From: Oscillatoria nigro-viridis PCC 7112
GTDB taxonomy: Bacteria; Cyanobacteriota; Cyanobacteriia; Cyanobacteriales; Microcoleaceae
Reading direction: 5' to 3'
Assembly: GCF_000317475.1 (NCBI RefSeq)
Contig: NC_019729.1
Coordinates: forward strand, 2,246,501 to 2,310,500
DNA: 64,000 bases
Shown: piece after piece, positions 47,111 to 56,026 of the stretch
Position numbering within the stretch: the stretch's first letter is position 1
Layout: every line of letters starts with the position of its first letter
Notes under the pieces: model-generated
The model's input: the letters and a program-made list of their open reading frames with translations, nothing else
What the model was told of the DNA's origin: nothing
Database searches by the model: none
Made by a program: the position numbers and the translations under genes

Positions 47111-49522
47111 ATGGAAGCCGATCGCGCACTGGATTTTACCAACTCGTTACTTGTGGCTCGAAACCTGAAAACTCTCGACAACCTTGACAGCGCTATCTTT
47201 CGCGAAGCATGGATCGGGGTGCAAGGCAGGACGTACCAACAGGTTGCAGATAGTGAAGGGTATGGAGTAGGGACTGTTAAGGATGCTGCCTCTAATTTGT
47301 GGAAGCGGCTTTCAGCTTTGTTTGGAGATGGCGAAAAAGTCAAAAGAGACAACCTTCAAGCGGTAGTAGAACGGTATTGGCGCAGCTACTCGAAACTAGA
47401 ACCCCAGTCGGGACAAACTGTTCCAGCCCAAGTATCTCTCGGACTTGATGCGGAGTTGGAAATCGAAAACCCGAATTTTTTGGGCCGGTGCGGGGCGATC
47501 GAAGATCTCAATACTCTTGTCGCCCAAGGTGCAAAAGTGATTGTCATCCAAAGTGCCGGCGGTATGGGCAAAACAACTTTGGCCAGAGAGTATCTCAAAT
47601 CTCAAGGGTTCGATCGAACCATTGAACTGTTGATGGCAAAAGAGACAGAGAACATTACAGCTTTGGAAAGCGCGATCGAAGAATGGCTGAAGCAAGACTT
47701 TCAGGAAGAACCAGGGCCAGACTTTGGCGTCACCTTGGGGCGGTTGAAGCGGCAGCTTCAGACTCACAAAGTCGGCGTATTAATTGACAATTTGGAAGCT
47801 GCACTCGACGGACAAGGTAAGTTTATTGAACCGCACCGGCTTTACGTGGAACTGTTGCGAGTTTTGGCTGACGCAGCGGTGCAGTCGGTAACGCTGATTA
47901 CGAGTCGCGATCGACTGTGCGATTCAGATGTAACCGTCGAACACTACCTGCTTCCGGGATTAGAGGTAGAAGTTTGGCGGCAGTTTTTTAGCTGCCGCAA
48001 CATCAATATAGATGATGTCGCCCTCAAGGAAATGCACAAAGTTTACGGCGGCAATGCCAAAGCAATGGGTATTATTTGCGGCACGATCCGAGAAGATTTT
48101 GACGGAGATATGGCGGCTTACTGGCTGGAAAACAGCGATCATCCGCTCGTTGAAACTGACTTAAAAAATTTAGTTACCAGTCAATTCAACCGCCTCCTCG
48201 AACTCGATTCCGAAGCCTATCAACTCCTCTGTCGCTTGGGCTGTTACCGCTATCAAGACGTGCCGACAGTCCCTACTGACGGAGTTTTGTGCTTGCTGTG
48301 GGACGTGCCCGAAGCCGGACGCCGACAAATCATTAAATCGCTGTTGCACCGATCGCTAGTCGAGTCTCAGAAGGGCGAATACTGGCTGCATCCAGCAATT
48401 CGGGAAGAAGCGGTCGATCGGCTCTCGCCCGGAGACTGGGAAACTGCAAATCGCAAAGCAGCCGAGTTCTGGACAGAGAGTGTTGAAAATATTGAGACTG
48501 TAGAAGATGCCCTGAAAGCTTTTGAAGCTTACTATCATTATGTGGCAATTAGCTGTTTCGACCAGGCCGCGAGCGTCATCCTCAAAAAAATCAATATCCA
48601 GTTTGCCAAAGATTACAAGCTCGGTAGAGCGCTCTACAAATTAGGTTTCTTGCAGCCAATAATTTCAGCAACTACTCGCATCCTCAACAATGTGACTTCT
48701 GATTATTATTTGAGCGGTTTATACAGTCTTTTAGGCATTTGTTATCGGATCTTAGGCGAAATCAATCAAGCCATAGAATGCCATCAAATGTCAGAAATAA
48801 AAGCAACTAAATCTTTGCAAATTATAGCGAAAAGCAGCGAACCTGAAAACGGCCAACAAGCTAATCTGGAATTTTGGAAAGTTAACGCTGCAATTAATAT
48901 AGGTTTTTGTCAAATAGAAATGCGGGAATTGGAATCAGCTATGGAGATATTTGTCAAGCTGAAAAATTCGCGGGACGAAAGCGGGAGCAATAGCTATTCG
49001 ATCCATGTCGGGTTAGCTTTCCTCAACTCCTGTGTCGGAACCAAAAAAGAGGCGGTGAAACTCGCCGAAAAACTTTATGCCGATCGGGAAGACAGTCAGT
49101 TGGTGGGTACGGGATACAAGTTAGTTTTTCTCGCCGCCACCTATCAAAACCTGGGAGAGACGGAGAAAGCTTTGAGCTTGTACCGCCAAGCGATCGCCCA
49201 AGCCGACCAAAATCAGTACACCACCATCAAAGCCAAAGCTCTCAGCGGTATCGCCGAACTGTACCGCGAACGGGGAGAATTCGATCGAGCCCTGCAGCAC
49301 CATGCAGAAGCAATAGAAATACTCGATCGAGCCAGCGCTAAATTAGACCGAGCCGAAGCTTGCTATCAACTAGGACTAACAGAACAAAAACTCGGTAACA
49401 TCGAGAAAACCCAAGAAAATTTTGACCGCGCCATTCAACTGTTCAGCGAAATGGACGCTAGCAAACAAGTAGAAAAAGTACAGTTAGCAGCCACAAAAAA
49501 AACAGAAAAAATACCTAATTAA
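47111..49522 (+). CDS. STAND ATPase with VMAP-N-like HTH and TPR repeats
   Basis: 803 residues. Residues 1-92 are an HTH-like domain (TYQQVADSEGYGVGTVKDAASNLWKRLSALF) shared in pattern with the response regulator at 37266. An NB-ARC-type ATPase follows: Walker A GGMGKTT near 151-157, Walker B VGVLIDNLE near 221, sensor LITSRDRL near 263, then a winged-helix region. TPR repeats run from about 520 to 790 (KALSLYRQAIAQADQNQY, FDRALQHHAEAIEIL). STAND proteins switch between off and on states when the sensor repeats bind a trigger, and cyanobacterial members with this N-terminus are predicted conflict or regulation proteins. Divergent from the NfeD-like trio. No nuclease or protease effector is fused; the HTH may be the output. 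Confidence 0.88.
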   Translation: MEADRALDFTNSLLVARNLKTLDNLDSAIFREAWIGVQGRTYQQVADSEGYGVGTVKDAASNLWKRLSALFGDGEKVKRDNLQAVVERYWRSYSKLEPQSGQTVPAQVSLGLDAELEIENPNFLGRCGAIEDLNTLVAQGAKVIVIQSAGGMGKTTLAREYLKSQGFDRTIELLMAKETENITALESAIEEWLKQDFQEEPGPDFGVTLGRLKRQLQTHKVGVLIDNLEAALDGQGKFIEPHRLYVELLRVLADAAVQSVTLITSRDRLCDSDVTVEHYLLPGLEVEVWRQFFSCRNINIDDVALKEMHKVYGGNAKAMGIICGTIREDFDGDMAAYWLENSDHPLVETDLKNLVTSQFNRLLELDSEAYQLLCRLGCYRYQDVPTVPTDGVLCLLWDVPEAGRRQIIKSLLHRSLVESQKGEYWLHPAIREEAVDRLSPGDWETANRKAAEFWTESVENIETVEDALKAFEAYYHYVAISCFDQAASVILKKINIQFAKDYKLGRALYKLGFLQPIISATTRILNNVTSDYYLSGLYSLLGICYRILGEINQAIECHQMSEIKATKSLQIIAKSSEPENGQQANLEFWKVNAAINIGFCQIEMRELESAMEIFVKLKNSRDESGSNSYSIHVGLAFLNSCVGTKKEAVKLAEKLYADREDSQLVGTGYKLVFLAATYQNLGETEKALSLYRQAIAQADQNQYTTIKAKALSGIAELYRERGEFDRALQHHAEAIEILDRASAKLDRAEACYQLGLTEQKLGNIEKTQENFDRAIQLFSEMDASKQVEKVQLAATKKTEKIPN

Positions 49523-49583
49523 TCGAGCAACAAATCAGAAAATAGATACAATAAACGAAAGAACAACCATAAACTTTGTAGAT

Positions 49584-49931
49584 ATGAAACTAAAACGATT
49601 GGGACACGTAGCCGTCTGCGTGCAAGACATAGAGAAGTCTGCTGAATTCTACCGCAACTTGGGCATGGAGTTAGTCTGGAAAGATGCAGACTGGGCTTAT
49701 TTGAAAGCAGGAGAGGACGGATTGGCGCTGTTGAGTCCGAGTTACGACCAAGCAGGGCCGCATTTTGGGTTTGTATTTGACGATCGTACAGAAATGGAAT
49801 CCGCCTACCAACAACTCAAAGCCGATGGTGTTTCCGTCACCCGCATTCACGAACACCGCGACGGTACTGCATCTTTTTACGGCAGAGATCCAGATGGGAA
49901 CGGCTTCGAGTATCTTTACGAACCGGCCTGA
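49584..49931 (+). CDS. VOC-family (glyoxalase/dioxygenase fold) protein
   Basis: 115 residues, one vicinal-oxygen-chelate module pair. Metal-ligand candidates are His8 in RLGHVAVCV, His in PHFGFVFDD, and Glu in GFEYLYEP. Members include glyoxalase I, dioxygenases and antibiotic-binding proteins; substrate cannot be told from the sequence. No clear ribosome site precedes ATG 49584. It follows the STAND gene by about 60 bases, but no link is implied. Confidence 0.85.
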   Translation: MKLKRLGHVAVCVQDIEKSAEFYRNLGMELVWKDADWAYLKAGEDGLALLSPSYDQAGPHFGFVFDDRTEMESAYQQLKADGVSVTRIHEHRDGTASFYGRDPDGNGFEYLYEPA

Positions 49932-49948
49932 CGATTGTAGGGCTTACC

Positions 49949-50036
49949 AATCAAAACCCAAGAAACCGGGTTTTTAGCGGTTTCTGCGAGTTGTAACGTG
50001 TCTTCTCGACAAAACCCGGTTTCTGACCACGTGCGC
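49949..50036. repeat. Dispersed AAGAAACCGGG / CGGTTTCTGACCAC repeat
   Basis: Same orientation and layout as the inner part of the element at 30077-30181: AAGAAACCGGGTTTTT, TGTCTTCTC in the middle, then CCCGGTTTCTGACCAC. The ends can fold back on each other. It directly follows the VOC gene and might serve as its terminator. Confidence 0.65.
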
Positions 50037-50039
50037 GAA

Positions 50040-50153
50040 CTAAATTAAGTAAGCGCCCAGAACAAAATAGAATAGCCAGATACCCGGCGCAGGCGTTCCT
50101 TCTTCCGTTCCCGGAACATCCCTACAACTCCCCGAATAATTTGAGGTACTCAC
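50040..50153 (-). CDS. Possible small membrane protein, 37 residues
   Basis: Minus-strand GTG at 50153 opens STSNYSGSCRDVPGTEEGTP, then APGIWLFYFVLGAYLI and a stop at 50040-50042. The C-terminal 14 residues are hydrophobic and end like a single membrane helix, and the earlier residues are non-repetitive. The frame stays open about 30 codons further upstream (PIFGSCGYSSDSESA...) but without a usual start codon. A GAGAAG lies about ten bases before the GTG. Too short to be sure; family unknown. Confidence 0.3.
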   Translation of the reverse strand: MSTSNYSGSCRDVPGTEEGTPAPGIWLFYFVLGAYLI

Positions 50154-50260
50154 ACCGACGCTTCTCAAGTAAGGTGCAGACTCTGAATCCGAACTATATC
50201 CACAACTTCCGAAAATCGGCTCGATAATCTAAAATCTAAAATCTAAAATCTAAAATCCTC
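50154..50260. repeat. Short repeats before rodA
   Basis: Positions 50226-50258 hold four or five tandem copies of ATCTAAA/AATCTAA-type units. They run right up to the rodA start and leave no room for a normal ribosome site. Confidence 0.6.
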
Positions 50261-51520
50261 ATGTTGCAGAGAATACAAGTCAGAAACCGCTGGAAATTCA
50301 TCTTCAAACCCTGGGAAGAAGCAGACCCTTGGCTGTTCGCCGCTTGCATCGCCCTCACCATCTTCGGGGGAATCATGATCCGCAGCGTCGAAATCAACCA
50401 GGGGCTGATCGACTGGTGGCGGCACTGGGTAACAGGGGCAGTCGGTTTGTTCCTCGCCATCATCATTTCCCGCTGCCGTTACCAAATACTGATTGAGTGG
50501 AAATGGCCGATTTACATATTAATCAATTTGTCGCTGATCGCAGTGCGGTTTATCGGTACTACAGGACTCGGGGCCCAGCGGTGGATCAACATCGGCGGCT
50601 TTTACCTGCAACCGTCAGAATTTGCCAAAGTAGGCATGATTGTCACTTTAGCAGCTCTCCTGCACGACAAGACTGTCCCCACTGTCCGGGATATGTTGAG
50701 GATGCTGGCGATTATGGCTGTACCCTGGGGATTGATATTTGCCGAACCAAATTTAGGTACTTCGTTGGTGTTCGGCGCGATCACAATGGGGATGTTTTAC
50801 TGGGGTAATGTCAATCCCGGCTGGCTAATATTGCTATTCTCTCCTCTCATCTCTGTTCTCCTCAATAACCTGTCTATACCGATTTGGGTAGCCTGGGTAG
50901 TTATTGCGGGTATTATCGCTTGGCGAACCCTGCCTTGGCCCTGGTTGGGGACTTTCGGTGCTGTGCTGGTGAACGTTGTTTCGGGACACGTCGGACATAT
51001 TTTTTGGAATGTGCTCAAGGATTATCAAAAAATGCGCCTGACAGGGTTTTTAAACCCCGAGAAAGATCCTTTAGGCAGCGGGTATCACTTGATTCAATCT
51101 CGGATTGCTATTGGCGCTGGGGAACTGAAGGGCCGGGGTTTGTTTCAGGGAACGCAAACTCAGCTTAACTTTATTCCCGAACAGCATACGGACTTTATCT
51201 TTTCAGCTATTGGCGAAGAATTGGGGTTTATTGGCTGCATTTGCGTGCTGTTTGTGTTCTGGTTAATTTGTTTCCGGTTGGTGATGCTCGCTCAAAGTGC
51301 TCACGATAATTTTGGTTCTTTGCTGGCGATCGGCGTACTGTCAATGTTGATTTTTCAGGTGTTCGTAAATATTGGGATGAACATTGGCTTGGCGCCGGTT
51401 ACGGGCATTCCGCTACCTTTCCTGAGTTACGGGAATGCGTCGCTGCTGAGTAATTTTCTCGGCCTGGGACTGGTGGAGGCGGTGGCAAGCCAGCGACAGC
51501 GCAAGAAGCGTTGGAATTAG
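50261..51520 (+). CDS. rodA: Rod-shape-determining SEDS glycosyltransferase RodA
   Basis: 419 residues with about ten membrane helices, typical of the SEDS (RodA/FtsW) peptidoglycan polymerases. Signatures: GAQRWINIGGFYLQPSEFAK, the extracellular EQHTDFIFSAIGEELG region that carries the family's essential acidic residue, and TGIPLPFLSYGNASLLSNFLGLGLVEA near the end. The last motif has Asn-Ala where Gly-Gly/Ser is usual. RodA extends the side wall together with a class B PBP and MreBCD. RodA is chosen over FtsW from the short N-terminus and the HTDFIF wording; the two are hard to separate by eye. The ATG follows a heptamer-like repeat, with no ribosome site in view. Confidence 0.85.
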   Translation: MLQRIQVRNRWKFIFKPWEEADPWLFAACIALTIFGGIMIRSVEINQGLIDWWRHWVTGAVGLFLAIIISRCRYQILIEWKWPIYILINLSLIAVRFIGTTGLGAQRWINIGGFYLQPSEFAKVGMIVTLAALLHDKTVPTVRDMLRMLAIMAVPWGLIFAEPNLGTSLVFGAITMGMFYWGNVNPGWLILLFSPLISVLLNNLSIPIWVAWVVIAGIIAWRTLPWPWLGTFGAVLVNVVSGHVGHIFWNVLKDYQKMRLTGFLNPEKDPLGSGYHLIQSRIAIGAGELKGRGLFQGTQTQLNFIPEQHTDFIFSAIGEELGFIGCICVLFVFWLICFRLVMLAQSAHDNFGSLLAIGVLSMLIFQVFVNIGMNIGLAPVTGIPLPFLSYGNASLLSNFLGLGLVEAVASQRQRKKRWN

Positions 51521-51870
51521 GTAATTGGTAATGGGTAATGGGTTTTGGGAATGTGATCGCCCTTTTGATTTCTTTCGAGAAATTCTGCGGGCGATCGCAT
51601 TTTTTGTCGATCTGCCGCATCTAAATTTTACGCTTCCTGAGCCGAGCCTTGATGACTGGCAAGTTTGATAAAATTATTGTGGGGTGCGCGCGAGAACCCG
51701 CCCCAAAATAAAATTTAGAGACCCAACAGCTTAAGTATATCAACTTAATTAAACCACTCCTGACCCAAACAATAAATGCTTTTGTTCGCTATGGGTGAGC
51801 CACTCTGTGTGCAGTGGACGCCCTACAGAGGACGTTCTTAATGCCTGAAACAATTGCTATTATTACATCT
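51521..51870. other. Non-coding gap with an inverted HIP1-bearing hairpin
   Basis: Near 51555-51600, GATCGCCC and GGGCGATCG can pair around ~30 bases, a possible end of the rodA transcript. TTATTGTGGGGTG and AACCCGCCCC near 51680 are a third partial member of the GGGGCGGGTTTA family. No gene is seen. Confidence 0.5.
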
Positions 51871-51878
51871 TTTTTTTT

Positions 51879-52008
51879 CTTCTTCCTTCTTCCTTCTTCC
51901 TTCTTCCTTCTTCCTTCTTCCTTTTTCCTTCTTCCTTTTTCCTTCTTCCTTTTTCCTTCTTCCTTCTTCCTTCTTCCTTCTTCCTTCTTCCTTCTTCCTT
52001 CTTCCTTC
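51879..52008. repeat. Heptamer microsatellite, (TTCCTTC)n
   Basis: About 130 bases of CTTCTTC/TTCCTTC heptamers with occasional TTTTT variants, ending eight bases before the stop of the minus-strand pcxA gene. Open frames across it are low-complexity artefacts. Confidence 0.9.
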
Positions 52009-52016
52009 GCCTCTGA

Positions 52017-53384
52017 TTATTCGTTCATATTCTTGTACGTAGCAACAGCCGAAGGCGAACTCCGGTTTAAATAACGAAATATCCAATACTTAAATACCGT
52101 ATCCAAGATAACTGGAAACGTCGCAATGAACAGAAATATAAACTGCCTATTTTCTGGCAGTCCTAAATGCCTCGATAAACCTTCTAGAATTATTTCCCAA
52201 CCGTGAGGCGAGTGGAATCCGACAAACACATCCGTAAACAAAATAATTACGAAAGCTTTCGCACTGTCGCTGAGGCCGTAAATCACATCGTCCATGAAAG
52301 ACTTTAAAATCTCAATCTCTTTCTTGTTAGTGACGATTATCGCGACAAAGGCTATGCAGGACATCAAATCGGCAAAAATATTTTTAATGGCTCCACCACT
52401 TTCAGCGCGGTATTCCTCCGCTAGCTCAACTGCTCTCTCGGCAATCTTCTTTTCCGTTTCCTCTAAAGAAAGCGAGGGAGCAGTGCCTATTAACCTTTCA
52501 AATTTGAGGTGCTGCTCAAATCTATCCAGTTGTTCCAGGGCTTCTTCTTCCATGTCAATATTTATGAAGACGGGAGCATTTTCTTGCCCTCGAAAATTGT
52601 CAACTATCGGTCCCACTAGAAAGTTTTTGGAGATTTGATTCGTCAACAGGGGAACTAAAATCAAAAGCAAAATAAATCTGAGAGAAATAATTGTTTTTAC
52701 TTTGGAATTGCGAAAGTTTTTGACTACTTCTTTTTCAGCTCCCGGATCTAAATCTTTAGTAATTCGATTCAAAGTTCCCAAAAGCGATCGCGGCAATAAA
52801 TTCACTTCTTCATAGTTAGTGTCAACCTCACCATCGTGAATTTGAACATAATTAGCTGAGCCTTTATTTTTTTGGTCAGGTGGAGAGCTGCTATTTGTTG
52901 TAGATTTTGACGCCAGATTTACTGAACCGACAACCGGGACAATTGCAGTTGACTTACTATTATTAATATACTTGTCGATGACTCCATCAATAAACTCTAG
53001 CTTCTCAAATACAAGGGATGCTCGATCTTTATTGTCAAGACCTAATCCGTGCTGGTGACGATCCGCGCTCTGTCCCGCCTTCGGTTTTGCCCCCACGCGC
53101 TCCGGCAATTCCAAAAAAGAACGGCTAGCATTAAACTCAACCATTCTGGTTTGGATGACCTTGAGGTATTTTTTCAGTTCGGATTGAAAGTAAGACAGGG
53201 TGCTATGTCCGTAATCTCCCGATCGCTCAGAGATTCCTTGACCGCCAAAATGCTCGTCTTCGATCGCCTTAATTGCTAACGCAGCATCGTAAGCCTGTTC
53301 TAGCGCTCTCTCAGGCGTTTCTCGATACCATTGGTTAGCGCTGTAGAGATATTTTACAATCCTGTGCCACGGAGAAGTATTCAT
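52017..53384 (-). CDS. pcxA: Proton extrusion protein PcxA (CemA family)
   Basis: 455 residues, close to the usual PcxA length of 400-460. The N-terminal part is soluble and variable (WYRETPERALEQAYDAALAI is a family motif), then about four membrane helices (FILLLILVPLLTNQIS, ADLMSCIAFVAIIVTN, AKAFVIILFTDVFVGFHSPHGW, FIFLFIATFPVILDTVFKYW) and the diagnostic end FRYLNRSSPSAVATYKNMNE, nearly the end of plastid CemA. PcxA/CotA supports light-induced, Na-dependent proton release and inorganic-carbon uptake at the cytoplasmic membrane. The heptamer repeat sits right after its stop. Confidence 0.93.
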   Translation of the reverse strand: MNTSPWHRIVKYLYSANQWYRETPERALEQAYDAALAIKAIEDEHFGGQGISERSGDYGHSTLSYFQSELKKYLKVIQTRMVEFNASRSFLELPERVGAKPKAGQSADRHQHGLGLDNKDRASLVFEKLEFIDGVIDKYINNSKSTAIVPVVGSVNLASKSTTNSSSPPDQKNKGSANYVQIHDGEVDTNYEEVNLLPRSLLGTLNRITKDLDPGAEKEVVKNFRNSKVKTIISLRFILLLILVPLLTNQISKNFLVGPIVDNFRGQENAPVFINIDMEEEALEQLDRFEQHLKFERLIGTAPSLSLEETEKKIAERAVELAEEYRAESGGAIKNIFADLMSCIAFVAIIVTNKKEIEILKSFMDDVIYGLSDSAKAFVIILFTDVFVGFHSPHGWEIILEGLSRHLGLPENRQFIFLFIATFPVILDTVFKYWIFRYLNRSSPSAVATYKNMNE

Positions 53385-53436
53385 AGCTAAAGCTTGTTAG
53401 TTTGCTGTAGACATTATTGATGAAAGTATTCATGGT

Positions 53437-55647
53437 ATGGTAACAGATTTACATAAATTGGGAACTGCCACGGAGGATTCAATTTGGATTGTCGGATCGG
53501 CCCGCAGCGGCAAAACCGCTCGTTTAGTAGAGCAGTTCTGCATTTGGAGCAAAACTGTCAAGCCCCAGCCCACAACAGTTTCAGGGCGATCGAATTCCGG
53601 GCGGCGGCGGGCTGGACAAACTGCCCCAGCAATTTTAGTCTTAGCAGCTAACGGAGACAACCGGCTGGAATTAGCCGATCGCATCGCCGTCGCTACCGAA
53701 GGAAAATATACCTTTCACTCCACAACGCCCTTCGGTTTTTTTGAGCAGGAGGTATTGCTATTTTGGCCGCTGCTAGTTCAGTCGCTGGAAACACGGGCTC
53801 AATTTCCCCTGCGGCTGCAACCTGAAACAGAACTGGAACTTGCCGCGAGACTCTGGCGTCGCGAATTAGACGAAGGCATTTTGCAACAAACAGGGGTAAG
53901 TCCAAACCGAATGGTGCGTCGAACACTAGACTTATTACAACTTGCTGCTGTCAGCGGTACGCCCAGAGAAGAGATTCCCAGCATTCTGGAACAGGGATTT
54001 GCTGGTGACGGCGGCTCGAACAACCTGTGGACTAGCACGGGAGAGTTGCTGGAAAGGTGGCGCGAATGGTGCTTGACGCGGGGGTTTCTGACTTACGGGA
54101 TTGTTTGCGAACTCTACTGGCGCTATTTGTTGCCGGATGCCACTTACCAGCAGCATTTGTCCTCTAGATACCAAGCTGTCATCGCAGACGATGTTGACGA
54201 TTATCCGGCGATAAGTTGCCATTTGTTCGATCGAATGCTCGACTTCGGTGCAGCGGGCGCATTCTCCTACAATCCGGATGGAGGGGTGCGTTTGGGCTTG
54301 GGGGCTGACACGGAATACCTGGCCCGACTCGAGGGCCGCTGTCAAAGCGTGGAAAATTTGGACGCCCAAGCCGGTTTAGCCGCAGAGATTGGAGATTTAG
54401 CGGTAAGTTTAGCAGTTAATTCTGAGGGTTTTTATCCTTTAGGCTTGAGTTTGCCCGGATCGGTTCGATCGCTCCAAACCACTTCCCGCGCTCAACTGCT
54501 GCGAGAAACTGCCGAAATCATCGTGGATGCGGTGAAGTCACAAGCCGCCCAAGCGCAGGAAATCGCCGTAATTGCCCCGGGGATGGATGCGATCGCCCGT
54601 TACAGTTTAACGGAAATTCTCGCGCGAGATGGTATCGCCGCCGTATCTCTCAACGATCAGCGTCCCCTATCGACTACCCCAGAGATTCGAGCTTTGCTGA
54701 CTTTGTTAGCCTTAGTTTATCCGGGACTCGGCCGTTTAGTCGATCGAGACGGCGCAGCCGAAATGCTGGTAGTGTTGGGCAGCCAAAAACACCGTTCATT
54801 GGAAACAGAAGATTCCAACTCGACGTTCAATCTAAAATCTCAAATTCACAATCAAAAATCGATCGACCAAGTGAGAGCAGGTTTAATCGCCGATCACTGT
54901 TTTTGTCCAGATATCGATCGACCTAAATTGCTGCCAATTACAGCTTTTCCCCGGTGGGACAGAGTGGGACACCGAGCAGCTAGGGCCTACGAGCACATTG
55001 TGGAGTGGATCGAACAACAGCGGTCGCAACAGCAGGAGCGGCTGTTGCCGAGCCCAATTGCCCTGCTCGATCGAGCGATCCAGAAATTTCTCATGAACGA
55101 CAGATACCTGCCCTACGATCGGCTAGCAGCCTTGCGCGAGTTAATGGAAACCGCCACCCACTACTGGGAAATCAACGGGCGAATGCAGCGCGTAGAACCA
55201 ACAAACGGCGGCGACTCAGAAACGATCGCCCGGTTCATCCAGTTGTTGCGCCAAGGAACCGTCACCGCCAACCCCTTTCCAGTGCGTCCAGAAGGCCCAG
55301 CAGCCAGAGCCGTCACCCTCGCCAACATCTTCCAGTACCGCAGCAGCCGCCGCGCCCACAAATGGCACTTTTGGCTGGATGCCGGCTCGCCCCTGTGGCT
55401 GAGCGGCGGTGCGGCGACATTGTTTGGCGCTCCCTTATTTTTGCGATCGCAACAGGGGCGTCCCTGGGAAACCGAAGAGGAAACGGCCGCCGACCAACAG
55501 CGACTGCGGCGAATTCTGCTAGATTTGTTAAGTCGCTGTTCCCTGCTTTACCTTTGCCACAGCGAACTATCCGTCAGTGGACAAGAACAAACCGGGCCGC
55601 TTCTGCCCCTAATTAACAGCTCTGTCTCTTGTCAGCAGTCAGCATAA
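53437..55647 (+). CDS. SF1 (UvrD/AddB-like) helicase-family protein, probably degenerate
   Basis: 736 residues. Walker A GSARSGKT at 20-27, then ILVLAANGDNRLELADRIA as in UvrD motif Ia, and a Walker-B-like YQAVIADDVDDYPAI where DExQ would be expected (DDVDD). TTPEIRALLTLLALVYP resembles the 2A domain seen in RecB/AddB relatives, and the end ...TGPLLPLI is like the C-terminal region of these. No FeS cluster cysteines or nuclease motif are evident, so it may be a scaffold-type member. Residues about 466-474 (FNLKSQIHNQK) are coded by the same AATCTAAAATCTCAAATT repeat seen between genes, read in frame. Divergent from pcxA with 52 bases between. Confidence 0.65.
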   Translation: MVTDLHKLGTATEDSIWIVGSARSGKTARLVEQFCIWSKTVKPQPTTVSGRSNSGRRRAGQTAPAILVLAANGDNRLELADRIAVATEGKYTFHSTTPFGFFEQEVLLFWPLLVQSLETRAQFPLRLQPETELELAARLWRRELDEGILQQTGVSPNRMVRRTLDLLQLAAVSGTPREEIPSILEQGFAGDGGSNNLWTSTGELLERWREWCLTRGFLTYGIVCELYWRYLLPDATYQQHLSSRYQAVIADDVDDYPAISCHLFDRMLDFGAAGAFSYNPDGGVRLGLGADTEYLARLEGRCQSVENLDAQAGLAAEIGDLAVSLAVNSEGFYPLGLSLPGSVRSLQTTSRAQLLRETAEIIVDAVKSQAAQAQEIAVIAPGMDAIARYSLTEILARDGIAAVSLNDQRPLSTTPEIRALLTLLALVYPGLGRLVDRDGAAEMLVVLGSQKHRSLETEDSNSTFNLKSQIHNQKSIDQVRAGLIADHCFCPDIDRPKLLPITAFPRWDRVGHRAARAYEHIVEWIEQQRSQQQERLLPSPIALLDRAIQKFLMNDRYLPYDRLAALRELMETATHYWEINGRMQRVEPTNGGDSETIARFIQLLRQGTVTANPFPVRPEGPAARAVTLANIFQYRSSRRAHKWHFWLDAGSPLWLSGGAATLFGAPLFLRSQQGRPWETEEETAADQQRLRRILLDLLSRCSLLYLCHSELSVSGQEQTGPLLPLINSSVSCQQSA

Positions 55648-56026
55648 GGCATTCACTTCTGCAGGCAAGAGGCACATCTGTATTCAGCATTCGAGATTCG
55701 GAAAGAAAAAATTATGACGGCGAAGATTTTTATTTTTTCTGATTCTGGATAAATACACCGGGCTCACTCCAAGCGCGACTTCTAGGTTCTCTCGAAATGG
55801 CGCGATATTAAAGTATACCCAACATAGGCCTCAAAACGTGCAATCATTAATATTTTGAGATCAAAAGATGCCCGGCTTAAAAAATATCTATAGCCGTGGC
55901 AGTTTTGATTTAGTATGTTAGAAATGATGGGGTTATTAATCAATTTTAAGCCACATTGGTGGCAACAAACTGATACTAATCAGTTCTTAAAGTAAATCGG
56001 GATCGTCGTTTAAAGGAGCCAAAATA
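55648..56026. other. Non-coding gap before the RTX gene
   Basis: No gene or strong hairpin is seen. AAAGGAG at 56013-56019 is the ribosome site of the first RTX gene. Promoter elements should lie between 55700 and 55990 but I cannot place them. Confidence 0.55.

Noticed and set aside
51814..52086. Open frames on both strands across the heptamer run
   Set aside because: Low-complexity FFLLPSS or GRRKKEE repeats dictated by the microsatellite.
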